Source of the DNA: FEN-1219 sp964457725
Lineage (GTDB): Bacteria; Pseudomonadota; Gammaproteobacteria; Steroidobacterales; Rariloculaceae
Length of the DNA: 15,952 nt
Assembly: GCA_964457725.1 (NCBI GenBank)
Contig: CAYWGQ010000086.1
Coordinates: 1-15,952, forward strand
Direction of reading: 5' to 3'
Shown: one piece after another, positions 5,764-13,267 of the stretch
Position numbering within the stretch: position 1 is the first letter of the stretch
Layout: the number at the start of each line of letters is the position of its first letter
Made by a program: the position numbers and the translations under genes
The notes under the pieces: generated by a model
The model's input: only the letters and a program-made list of their open reading frames with translations
Told to the model about the DNA's origin: nothing
Databases searched by the model: none

Positions 5764-7566
5764 ATGTCGATCTCTCTCGAGCAGGTTTCGAAGCACTACG
5801 ACGGCACACCGGTGCTGAGCGACGTGTCGGTCACGATCGACGACGCCGAGCTGTTCGTGCTGCTCGGCCCGTCGGGCAGCGGTAAGAGCACGTTACTCCG
5901 GGCGATTGCCGGCCTCACGACGATCGACCACGGCCGGATCGTGCTGCACGGCCGCGACGTCACGCATCAGAGCGCACGGGAGCGCGAGGTCGGCTTCGTC
6001 TTCCAGAACTACGCGCTGTTCCCCCACATGAGCGTCGCGGACAACATCGAATTCGCGCTTCGCGCCCGGCGCGTGCCCGCCCATGCGAGGCGGAAGCGCC
6101 GGCTCGAGCTCCTGCGGCTGGTCGCGCTCGAGGGCTTCGGCGAGCGCTTGCCGGGCGAGCTCTCGGGCGGGCAGCAGCAGCGCGTCGCCGTCGCGCGGGC
6201 GCTCGCGCACGAGCCGCGCGTGCTCCTGCTCGACGAGCCGTTCGGCGCTCTCGACGCGAAGACGCGCGACGAGCTGCGCCGGGCGATCCGCGAGATTCAG
6301 CGGCAGGTCGGCATTACGACCGTGCTCGTGACGCACGATCAGGAGGAGGCGTTCACGATGGCCGACCGCATCGGGGTGATGGACCGCGGCCGCCTGCAGG
6401 ACGCGGACTCGCCCCGGATGCTCTACTCGCAGCCCCGCACGCGCTTCGTCGCGACCTTCCTCGGCGCCGCGAACCTGCTGCTCGGCCGGCACGAGACGGA
6501 CGGCGTGCGCCTCGGAGCGTCGGTCTTCGAGGTTCCCCGCTGGCCGCAAACGGCGCGGATCGGCGCGGAGGCGACCGTCGTCGTGCGCCCGGAGGACCTG
6601 ACGGTCGTGCCGGCCGGTGCGGTATCGCCGCTGCAGAGGATCGGCAGCGGCACCGTCGTCGGGATCGAGTACGCCGGCTCGATCGAGCGGATTCGCGTCG
6701 CGGTCGAAAGCGGCGAGGCGCTCGCGAGCGCGGTCCGGCCGGCGGCGCCGGAGCTCATGCTCGACGTCGTGCGAAGCGCGCGCGACGGCGAGGGTGTGCC
6801 GCTCGCGCTCGGTGACCCGGTCGCCGTCGGCGCGAGCCGCGTGCACGTGCTGCCGACGCCGATCGGCAGCCTGCGGCTGATCGGCGCGGACGACGGCGAG
6901 CTCGAGCGGCTCGCGGCCTCGCCGCTGATCCGCGACCTCGCGTCGCGGATGCACATCGTCCCGACCTGCTGCGATCGGCGCACGGACGATCCGAGCAAGG
7001 CCGCACGCGGCCTGCCGGTCGTGCCGCTCGGCGGGACGCCGCTGCTCGGCGCCGTTCTCGACGTGCTCGGCCGCGGCGCGCAGCAGGTGCTCGCGATCGG
7101 CAGCCCCGAGCGGCGCGTCGAGCAGCTCCTGATGTTCCTGCAAGGCGGCCGCGCCGCGTCGGACGGCGCGCTCGCCGCCGCCGGCACGCTGCTGCGCCAT
7201 CTGGCCGTCGAGGCGACGATGCTCGTGCCGGCGGACGAAGGGCCGGCACGGGGCCCGCACTATCGGGCGCTGCTCGATCTGCGGAACGCCGCGCTGCGCG
7301 TCCACGGCGTCGACGTGCGGACGGAGGTCTTCCACGGCGACTTGAGCGCGCCGCTCGGCCCGCGGCTCGCGGCCGGCGAGGGCGCTCTCGTGCTGATCGG
7401 CCTCGAGTCGCTCGCGTCGGGCCGAGCCCTGCTCGGGCAGCTGGCGGCCCTGTTCGCGAAGCATCCGCCGGTGGCCGTGCTGATCGTCTGCGGCCCGGAT
7501 TCGGCCGAGCGTGCGCAGAGCGCCGCGGAGTCGCCGCCGGCGATCGCGGCGACCCGAAGAGGCTGA
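5764..7566 (+). CDS. cysA: Sulfate-type ABC importer ATPase with USP-like C-terminal extension
   Basis: 600 residues against about 350 for ordinary CysA. The ATPase domain (1-235) is complete: Walker A GPSGSGKST (35-43), Q-loop Gln81 in FQNYALFP, signature LSGGQQQR (133-140), Walker B VLLLDEP (153-159), D-loop GALD and H-loop His191 in THDQEEA. A TOBE-like domain follows at about 290-365. Residues 395-580 are extra: stretches such as GALAAAGTLLRHLAVEATMLV, VDVRTEVFHGD, ALVLIGLESL and PPVAVLIV have the alternating strand/helix look of a universal stress protein fold, though no clean nucleotide motif is seen. It is the first gene of the operon, unusual since cysA is generally last, with GGAAG eight bases before the ATG. 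The ATPase assignment is firm; sulfate specificity comes from the neighbours; the USP call is an inference. Confidence 0.9.
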   Translation: MSISLEQVSKHYDGTPVLSDVSVTIDDAELFVLLGPSGSGKSTLLRAIAGLTTIDHGRIVLHGRDVTHQSAREREVGFVFQNYALFPHMSVADNIEFALRARRVPAHARRKRRLELLRLVALEGFGERLPGELSGGQQQRVAVARALAHEPRVLLLDEPFGALDAKTRDELRRAIREIQRQVGITTVLVTHDQEEAFTMADRIGVMDRGRLQDADSPRMLYSQPRTRFVATFLGAANLLLGRHETDGVRLGASVFEVPRWPQTARIGAEATVVVRPEDLTVVPAGAVSPLQRIGSGTVVGIEYAGSIERIRVAVESGEALASAVRPAAPELMLDVVRSARDGEGVPLALGDPVAVGASRVHVLPTPIGSLRLIGADDGELERLAASPLIRDLASRMHIVPTCCDRRTDDPSKAARGLPVVPLGGTPLLGAVLDVLGRGAQQVLAIGSPERRVEQLLMFLQGGRAASDGALAAAGTLLRHLAVEATMLVPADEGPARGPHYRALLDLRNAALRVHGVDVRTEVFHGDLSAPLGPRLAAGEGALVLIGLESLASGRALLGQLAALFAKHPPVAVLIVCGPDSAERAQSAAESPPAIAATRRG

Positions 7567-7569
7567 GCC

Positions 7570-8658
7570 GTGGGCCGGTTCCGGTCCGCGCTGCTGCCGC
7601 TCGTCGCGCTCGCGGCGGGCGCTTGCGGGGGCGGCGGCTCCTCGGCGGGAGGGCCGCGCGTCGAGCTGCTGAACGTCTCCTACGACCCGACGCGCGAGCT
7701 CTATCGCGAGTTCAACGAGGCGTTCGCGACGCACTGGCGCGAGCAGACGGGCGAGGAGGTCGTCGTGCAGCAATCGCACGCAGGCTCGGGCAGCCAGGCG
7801 CGTGCGGTGATCGACGGCTTGCACGCCGACGTCGTCACGCTCGCGCTCGCTTACGACATCGATGCGATCCACCGGTTGAGCCGCCGGCTGCGGGCCGATT
7901 GGCGCGCGCGCTTGCCGCACGGCAGCGCGCCGTACACGTCGACGATCGTGTTCCTCGTCCGCGCGGGCAATCCGAAAGGCATTCGCGATTGGGGAGATCT
8001 GCTCCAGCCGGGGCTTGAGGTCGTCACGCCGAACCCGAAGACGTCCGGTGGGGCGCGCTGGAACTATCTCGCCGCGTGGGGCTATGCGCTCGAGCGCGCG
8101 CTCGGCGGCGACCTGGCTGCGATCCACACCGTCTCGCCCGAGGAGCGGGAACGGGCGGACGGCGAGGCGCGCGCGTACGTCGAGGCGCTCTACCGGCAGG
8201 TCCCCGTGCTCGACCGCGGCGCGCGCGCGGCGACGAACACGTTCGTGCAGCGCCGCATCGGCGACGTGCTGCTCGCGTGGGAGAACGAGGCGCTGCTCGC
8301 GCTCGAGGAGGTCCGCGACGGCGAGCTCGAGATCGTGCTGCCTTCCGTCAGCATCCTGGCCGAGCCGACGGTCGCGGTCGTCGACACGATCGTCGATCGC
8401 AAGGGCACTCGCGCGGTCGCCGAGGCGTATCTCGAGTACCTGTACTCGCCGGAGGGCCAGGACATCGTCGCGCGGCATCACTTCCGTCCGCGCGACCCCG
8501 AGGTCGCCGAGCGCTACCGCAGCCGCTATCCGGACCTCCGCCTCTTCACGATCGACGAGGTGTTCGGCGGCTGGGAGCAAGCGCAGCGCAAGCACTTCGA
8601 CGACGGCGGCGAGTTCGATCGGATCTTCGCCGCCGGCTCCGGCGCCGGGCCGCGCTAG
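7570..8658 (+). CDS. sbp: Sulfate-binding protein (Sbp/CysP family), probable lipoprotein
   Basis: 362 residues. The extracytoplasmic receptor of the importer, which captures sulfate or thiosulfate and delivers it to CysT/CysW. The family signatures are intact: LLNVSYDPTRELY (33-45), SHAGSGSQARAVIDGL (69-84), ADVVTLALAYDID (86-98), PYTSTIVFLV (121-130), NPKTSGGARWNYLAAWGYAL (155-174), and VPVLDRGARAATNTFVQ. The N-terminus reads LVALAAGAC then GGGGSS: a signal sequence ending at Cys19 that fits the loose lipobox rule, so the protein is likely lipid-anchored, whereas classical Sbp is soluble. The start is GTG at 7570, seven bases after GAAGAGG and three bases past the ATPase stop. Thiosulfate versus sulfate cannot be decided from sequence. 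Confidence 0.93.
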   Translation: MGRFRSALLPLVALAAGACGGGGSSAGGPRVELLNVSYDPTRELYREFNEAFATHWREQTGEEVVVQQSHAGSGSQARAVIDGLHADVVTLALAYDIDAIHRLSRRLRADWRARLPHGSAPYTSTIVFLVRAGNPKGIRDWGDLLQPGLEVVTPNPKTSGGARWNYLAAWGYALERALGGDLAAIHTVSPEERERADGEARAYVEALYRQVPVLDRGARAATNTFVQRRIGDVLLAWENEALLALEEVRDGELEIVLPSVSILAEPTVAVVDTIVDRKGTRAVAEAYLEYLYSPEGQDIVARHHFRPRDPEVAERYRSRYPDLRLFTIDEVFGGWEQAQRKHFDDGGEFDRIFAAGSGAGPR

Positions 8659-8694
8659 CCGCGATGCGGCGGCCGCATCACTGAGGCATCGCGG
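8659..8694 (+). repeat. Intercistronic stem-loop between sbp and cysT
   Basis: CCGCGATGC (8659-8667) and GCATCGCGG (8686-8694) are perfect 9-bp complements. An alternative hairpin, GATGCG with CGCATC (8663-8668 and 8674-8679), uses the same left arm, so the two are mutually exclusive. The right arm of the long stem overlaps the start of the GGAGCAGG ribosome site for cysT. Such elements commonly let the binding protein exceed the permease in amount. Confidence 0.5.
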
Positions 8695-8702
8695 AGCAGG
8701 CG

Positions 8703-9557
8703 ATGGCGACGATCGCACGATCCCGTCCGTGGGTGACGCCGAGCGTGCTGCCCGGCTTCGGGTTGACGCTCGGTTTCGCCGCGACGTTCTTGTCCTTGAT
8801 CGTGCTGATCCCGCTCGGAGCGCTGATCGTGCAGGCCGCGAGCGTGCCGCTGCCCGAGATCTGGACGATCGCGACCGAGCCGCGGGCGCTCGCGAGCTAC
8901 CGGCTGACGTTCGGCGCAGCGCTGCTCGCCGCGTCGCTGAACGCCGTGTTCGGGCTCGTGATCGCGTGGACCCTCGTGCGCTACGACTTCCCCGGGCGCC
9001 GGCTGGTCGACGCGATCATCGATCTGCCGTTCGCGTTGCCGACCGCGGTGTCCGGCATCGCGCTCGCGACGGTGTTCGCGCCGCAGGGGTGGCTCGGCCA
9101 ATGGCTCGAGCCGCTCGGCGTTCGCGTCGCCTATACGTGGGTCGGAGTCGTCGTCGCGCTGACGCTGATCGGCCTGCCGTTCGTCGTGCGGTCCGTGCAG
9201 CCCGCGCTCGCGGACGTCGAGGCCGGGCTCGAGGACGCGGCGGAGTCGCTCGGCGCCGGCCGCCTGACGGTCTTCCGGCGCGTGATCCTGCCCGCGGTCA
9301 CGCCCGCGCTCGCGAGCGGGTTCACGCTCGCGCTCGCGCGCGGAATCGGCGAGTACGGCTCCGTGATCTTCATCGCCGGCAACTTGCCGATGCTGACCGA
9401 GATCACGCCGCTGCTGATCGTGATCAAGCTCGAGCAATACGATTACCTCGGCGCCGCGGTGCTCGGCCTCGTGATGCTCGTCGTCTCGTTCGTGATGCTG
9501 CTCACGATCAACGCGTTGAACGGCTGGCGCGCGCGCCGGCTGACGGTCCGCCGCTGA
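8703..9557 (+). CDS. cysT: Sulfate ABC transporter permease CysT (CysU)
   Basis: 284 residues. One of two membrane subunits of the sulfate importer. Hydrophobic segments include FAATFLSLIVLIPLGALIV, LLAASLNAVFGLVIAWTLV and VGVVVALTLIGLPFVV, consistent with six helices. The motif DLPFALPTAVSGIAL (107-121) is typical of CysT. The cytoplasmic EAA coupling loop is EDAAESLGAGRLTVFRRVILP-like at 177-197, with the conserved Gly at 184, and contacts the ATPase. GIGEYGSVIFIAGNLP (214-229) is also characteristic. A GGAGCAGG ribosome site precedes the ATG, separated from sbp by a 44-base gap that contains a stem-loop. The stop overlaps the cysW start as TGATG. Confidence 0.95.
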   Translation: MATIARSRPWVTPSVLPGFGLTLGFAATFLSLIVLIPLGALIVQAASVPLPEIWTIATEPRALASYRLTFGAALLAASLNAVFGLVIAWTLVRYDFPGRRLVDAIIDLPFALPTAVSGIALATVFAPQGWLGQWLEPLGVRVAYTWVGVVVALTLIGLPFVVRSVQPALADVEAGLEDAAESLGAGRLTVFRRVILPAVTPALASGFTLALARGIGEYGSVIFIAGNLPMLTEITPLLIVIKLEQYDYLGAAVLGLVMLVVSFVMLLTINALNGWRARRLTVRR

Positions 9558-10432
9558 TGGCCGCGCACGCTGCGCACTCGCGGCGGGACCGGCCGGGCGA
9601 GGGCGAAGGCAGCCGCGTGCTGCGCTTCGTGCTGATCGCGGTGTCGCTCGGCTTCCTCACGGTGATCCTCGCCGTGCCGGTCATCGCCGTGCTCGCCGGG
9701 GCGTTCGCGAACGGCTTCGGCGCGTACGTCGACGCGTTGACGACCCCCGATACGCTCGCCGCGATCCGGCTGACGCTCTTGACCGCGGCGATCGTCGTGC
9801 CGCTGAACACGCTGTTCGGCATCGCTGCGGCGTGGGCGATCGCTAAGTTCGATTTCCGGGGTAGGGATCTGCTGATCACGTTGATCGATCTGCCGTTCTC
9901 GGTGTCGCCGGTCATCGCCGGTCTCGTGTTCGTGCTCCTGTTCGGCGCGCAGGGGATGCTCGGCCCGTGGCTGCGCGACCTCGACGTCCAGATCATCTTC
10001 GCGTTCCCCGGCATCGTTCTCGCGACCTTGCTCGTGACGTTCCCGTACGTCGCCCGCGAGCTGATCCCGGTCATGCAGCTGCAGGGGAACCAGGCCGAGG
10101 AGGCCGCGGTCAGTCTCGGTGCCCGCGGTCCGACCGTCTTCTTTCGCGTGACGCTGCCGACCATCAAATGGGCGCTCGCGTACGGGATCATCCTCTGCAA
10201 TGCCCGGGCGATGGGCGAATTCGGCGCCGTGGCGGTCGTGTCCGGGCACATCCGGGGTCTCACGACGACGATGCCGTTGCAGGTGGAGATCCTGTACAAC
10301 GAGTATGATCTCGTCGGGGCGTTCGCCGTCGCGTCGCTGCTGATGTCGCTTGCGCTGCTCACGCTGCTCGTGAAAACGCTGATCGAATACGTCGCCGGGC
10401 GCCGGCGGATCGCGGCCGCCCAGGAGGTCTGA
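9557..10432 (+). CDS. cysW: Sulfate ABC transporter permease CysW
   Basis: 291 residues, second membrane subunit of the importer. After a polar N-terminus (about 20 residues) come hydrophobic helices, then the CysW hallmark DLPFSVSPVIAGLVFVL (111-127), the EAA coupling loop EEAAVSLGARGPTVFFRVTL (181-200), and RAMGEFGAVAVVSGHIRG followed by LQVEILYNEYDLVGA, both near-diagnostic for CysW. The ATG shares one base with the cysT stop (TGATG) and no Shine-Dalgarno is visible, so translational coupling is likely. Its own stop shares one base with the histidine kinase start. The frame is open for a long way upstream, but that part is out of frame with sbp and cysT and is not coding. Confidence 0.95.
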   Translation: MAAHAAHSRRDRPGEGEGSRVLRFVLIAVSLGFLTVILAVPVIAVLAGAFANGFGAYVDALTTPDTLAAIRLTLLTAAIVVPLNTLFGIAAAWAIAKFDFRGRDLLITLIDLPFSVSPVIAGLVFVLLFGAQGMLGPWLRDLDVQIIFAFPGIVLATLLVTFPYVARELIPVMQLQGNQAEEAAVSLGARGPTVFFRVTLPTIKWALAYGIILCNARAMGEFGAVAVVSGHIRGLTTTMPLQVEILYNEYDLVGAFAVASLLMSLALLTLLVKTLIEYVAGRRRIAAAQEV

Positions 10433-12501
10433 TGCTGCGTGGGTTCGGCATCGCGGGCTGGGTTGCGCTCGCGACGGCATTGCTCGTGACGCTCGCCGTC
10501 GCGGCGGTGTCGTTGCACGGCGTGCGGACGCTGCGCGCGCAGGCCGAGGCCGCCGCGCTGACTCGGGCGGAGCTCGGGGTCACGGCCGCGCACGAGAGCA
10601 TCCGGCAGAGCATCGAGGATTTGCTCGCGGCCGCACGGGTGCTCGGCGAGCGGCCGACGCTCCAGCGGCTCCTCCGCGGGCGCGACGACGAGCAGCTCCG
10701 CTCCTTTCTCGCGCGCTACTGCGAGGCTGCGGCGCTCGACGGCTGCGCAGTCTTCCGCGGGGAGACGCTGATCGCGACCGGCGACGAGCGGATCGTGTGG
10801 CCGCAGATCATCTCGTCCGCGCTCGAGCAGGGCGAGCGCTTCCTCGCGACCGGTGCGATTCCCGACGTCGCGGTCGCGGGCGCGCGCGCGGCCGCGACCG
10901 AGCACGCGGACGTGACCGTGCACGTGGTTCGCCGGATGGACGACGCATTCGCCGCGCGGCTGTCGGAGCGCTCCGGGCTCGAGATCAGGATCGCGGACTA
11001 CGGCGTGCGCGAGTCCCTCGACGGTCCGTTCGGCGTGCTGAATTCCGACGCGCTCGCGCGGGGCGGGCCGGTCGCTGCCTATCTGCCCGGCGAGCGCGCG
11101 TACGCCGCGAGCGTGCCGGTCGCGGCCGCGACCGGCGAGACGGTCGCGATGCTGCACGCCGTGCTGCCGGAGCGCGAGGTGATGGATCCGGTCGACACGA
11201 TGGCGCGGCGAATGCTCGTCGTCGCGGCGATCGTCGCGCTGCTCGCGACGACCGCCGGCATCCTGATCGGCCGGCACTGGATCGGCGGCATCCGCAGGCT
11301 GACGGCCGCGGCCGAGCGCATCGGCGCCGGCGACCTCGCGGACTCGATCCCGGCCGAGGGCGGGCGCGAGCTCGCCGTGCTCGCGACGACGATGGAAGAC
11401 ATGCGCCGCAACCTGATCGCGCTGACGAGCGAGCTCCGCAGGCGCGAGGCCGAAGCGCAGGCCGTGCTCGGCGGCATCGTCGAAGGCGTGTACGCGGTCG
11501 ACGACGACCGCCGCGTCAGGTTCCTGAATCCGCGCGCCGAGGGAGTGCTCGGCGTGCGCGCCGAGGAGGTGTTGGGAAAGTTCTGCGGCGACGTGCTGAA
11601 GCCGGAGCGCGACGAGCGCGGCCGCCGGCCGTGCGAGCACGCCTGCCCGATCATCGAGGCACGGCGGCGCGGCTCCGCGCAAGCGGTCGAGCGGATCGAG
11701 CCGGTGCCGGGTCGGGTCCGGCGCGTCGTGATCGCGAGCGCCGCGTCGAACGAGGAGCTGCAGGTCCAGGTGCTGCGCGACGAGACCGAGCTCGAGGCCG
11801 TGCGCCGCACGCGGGACACCGTGCTCGCGAACATCTCGCACGAGTTCCGCACGCCGCTGACCGCGCAGCTCGCGTCGATCGAGCTCTTGCGCGACGGCCT
11901 CGGCACGATGGGCCTCGACGCGCAGCGCGAGCTCGTCGCGTCGCTCGAGCGCGGCGTGCAGCGGCTCACGTGGCTGATCGACAATCTGCTCGAGAGCGTT
12001 CGCATCGAGTCCGGCCAGCTCGCGATCAGGCGGCAGCAGGTCGCGCTCGCGGACGTCCTCGACGCGGCGAAAGACTTGATCGGACCGCTGATCGAGCAGC
12101 GCGGCCAGCGGCTCGAGATCGAGTCCGCGGAGGCGTTGCCGACGATCACCGGCGATCGCCAGCGTTTGACGCAGGTCGTCGTCAATCTGCTCGCGAACGC
12201 GAGCAAGTTCGGGCCGCCCGGCAGCACGATCCGGGTCGGCGCGTGCGCCGCGGACGGCGGCGTCGCGTTCTGGGTCGACGATGAAGGCCCGGGCCCGCGC
12301 GAAGGCGACGACACGGTCCTGTTCGAGCGGTTCCGCCGCTCGGGGGGCGAGGATCCGGAGCAGAGCGGGCTCGGTCTGGGGCTTTACATCGTGCGCTCGA
12401 TCGTCGAGCGGCACGGCGGGCACGTGACACTCGAGCGGACGGCCGACGCGCGCACGCGCGCGCGCGTCGAGCTGCCGCAGCGGCAGGAGGCGGCAGCGTG
12501 A
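10432..12501 (+). CDS. Membrane sensor histidine kinase (ectodomain-HAMP-PAS-HisKA-HATPase)
   Basis: 689 residues. TM1 about 8-28, a periplasmic region of about 230 residues with a Cys pair (C97, C105), TM2 about 260-281, HAMP about 282-335, PAS about 343-445, HisKA with phospho-acceptor His470 in SHEFRTPL, and an HATPase domain with N-box NLLANA (Asn589), G1 DDEGPG (616-621) and G2 GLGLGL (646-651). The PAS domain has three cysteines, C385, C401 and C405 (FCGDVL, then PCEHACP), a pattern seen in some redox- or metal-linked PAS domains. It starts inside the cysW stop (TGATG) with AGGAGG four bases upstream, and its stop overlaps the response regulator GTG by four bases. The signal is unknown; co-expression with the sulfate importer suggests sulfur or oxyanion status, an inference only. 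Confidence 0.93.
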   Translation: MLRGFGIAGWVALATALLVTLAVAAVSLHGVRTLRAQAEAAALTRAELGVTAAHESIRQSIEDLLAAARVLGERPTLQRLLRGRDDEQLRSFLARYCEAAALDGCAVFRGETLIATGDERIVWPQIISSALEQGERFLATGAIPDVAVAGARAAATEHADVTVHVVRRMDDAFAARLSERSGLEIRIADYGVRESLDGPFGVLNSDALARGGPVAAYLPGERAYAASVPVAAATGETVAMLHAVLPEREVMDPVDTMARRMLVVAAIVALLATTAGILIGRHWIGGIRRLTAAAERIGAGDLADSIPAEGGRELAVLATTMEDMRRNLIALTSELRRREAEAQAVLGGIVEGVYAVDDDRRVRFLNPRAEGVLGVRAEEVLGKFCGDVLKPERDERGRRPCEHACPIIEARRRGSAQAVERIEPVPGRVRRVVIASAASNEELQVQVLRDETELEAVRRTRDTVLANISHEFRTPLTAQLASIELLRDGLGTMGLDAQRELVASLERGVQRLTWLIDNLLESVRIESGQLAIRRQQVALADVLDAAKDLIGPLIEQRGQRLEIESAEALPTITGDRQRLTQVVVNLLANASKFGPPGSTIRVGACAADGGVAFWVDDEGPGPREGDDTVLFERFRRSGGEDPEQSGLGLGLYIVRSIVERHGGHVTLERTADARTRARVELPQRQEAAA

Positions 12502-13196
12502 AGATTCTGCTCGTCGACGACGACCCCGATCTGCTCGCGGTCACCGCGTTTGCGCTGCAGCAGGCCGGCTTCCAGGTCGTGAAGGCGACCGAAGGCGCGT
12601 TCGCGCTGCAGGCGTTCGAGGAGGAGCAGCCCGATCTCGCGGTGCTCGACATCAACCTGCCGCGGATGAACGGCTTCGAGCTCGCGAAGCGCCTGCGCGA
12701 GAAGAGCTCCGTGCCGATTCTGATGCTGACCGCGCGCAGCGAGGAGGAGGACGTCGTCCAATCGCTCGCGCTCGGCGCGGACGACTATCTGACGAAACCG
12801 TTCAGCCCGCGGATTCTGCTCGCGCGGATTCGCGCGCTGCTTCGGCGAAGCGGGCTCGAGGCGCAGGGCGAGGCGCGCCTCGGGGGGCTGACGCTCGACG
12901 CCGACGAGCTCGCGCTGCGGGACGCTTCGGGGCGGCTGCTGCGGCTGACGCCGCTCGAGGCGAAGTTCCTGCAGCTCTTGTTCGCGCACGACGGCCGCAC
13001 CGTCTCGACCGAGCGCATCCTGAGCCACGTCTGGGGTCAGCGCGCCGGCGGCAACCGCCAGCTTCTGAAGCAGCTCGTGCATCGCTTGCGGCAGAAGCTC
13101 GAAGCGCACGGCTTCGATGCGATCGTCCGCACGGTGCCGAACGCGGGCTACAGCGCGTCCGTTCCGGACGACCCGGGTACTTCCGCGACGAAGTAG
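12498..13196 (+). CDS. OmpR/PhoB-family response regulator
   Basis: 232 residues. The receiver domain (1-118) has all key residues: acidic pair in VDDDP (7-9), phospho-acceptor Asp51 in VLDINLP, Thr78 in LMLTAR and Lys100 in LTKPF. The winged-helix DNA-binding domain (about 125-222) has LTPLEAKFLQLLFAHDGRTV, the recognition region with LLKQLVHRLRQKL, and the C-terminal hairpin RTVPNAGYSA. It starts at GTG 12498 in a GTGA overlap with the kinase stop, AGGAGG lying seven bases upstream, so kinase and regulator are a coupled pair. Targets cannot be read from sequence; the repeats upstream of 5764 are candidate sites if the operon is autoregulated. It ends 71 bases before the GH65 fusion and has no visible intrinsic terminator. 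Confidence 0.95.
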   Translation: MKILLVDDDPDLLAVTAFALQQAGFQVVKATEGAFALQAFEEEQPDLAVLDINLPRMNGFELAKRLREKSSVPILMLTARSEEEDVVQSLALGADDYLTKPFSPRILLARIRALLRRSGLEAQGEARLGGLTLDADELALRDASGRLLRLTPLEAKFLQLLFAHDGRTVSTERILSHVWGQRAGGNRQLLKQLVHRLRQKLEAHGFDAIVRTVPNAGYSASVPDDPGTSATK

Positions 13197-13215
13197 GCCC
13201 GCGCGCCGGCGACTG

Positions 13216-13232
13216 CTGGCACGTACTTTGCC
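13216..13232 (+). promoter_or_regulatory. Sigma-54 (-24/-12) promoter for the GH65 fusion gene
   Basis: CTGGCACG-TACT-TTGCC matches the sigma-54 consensus YTGGCACG-N4-TTGCW at all positions but the last. The invariant GG (13218-13219) and GC (13230-13231) are ten bases apart. Transcription would begin near 13243, about 25 bases before the ATG at 13268, with a ribosome site between. The element lies in the only intergenic gap between the two-component genes and the fusion gene, so its placement fits a real promoter. An enhancer-binding protein site would be expected upstream, inside the response regulator gene; none is obvious. Confidence 0.7.
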
Positions 13233-13267
13233 TCGCTTCGGGGTCCAGCCTACTTCGGCGAGGAGGC

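Noticed and set aside
5893..8718. 941-codon minus-strand open frame antisense to the ATPase and sbp genes
   Set aside because: It covers well-supported plus-strand genes with intact motifs. Its translation is Arg/Glu/Ala/Asp/His-rich without domains, the usual antisense shadow in very GC-rich DNA.
7570..10432. Molybdate/tungstate importer instead of sulfate
   Set aside because: The binding protein carries LLNVSYDPTRELY and NPKTSGGARWNYLAAWGYAL, and the permeases carry CysT and CysW hallmarks. ModABC has a single permease type.
9508..12423. 971-codon minus-strand open frame antisense to cysW and the histidine kinase
   Set aside because: Same reason: low-complexity charged composition, no recognisable motif, opposite to clearly real genes.
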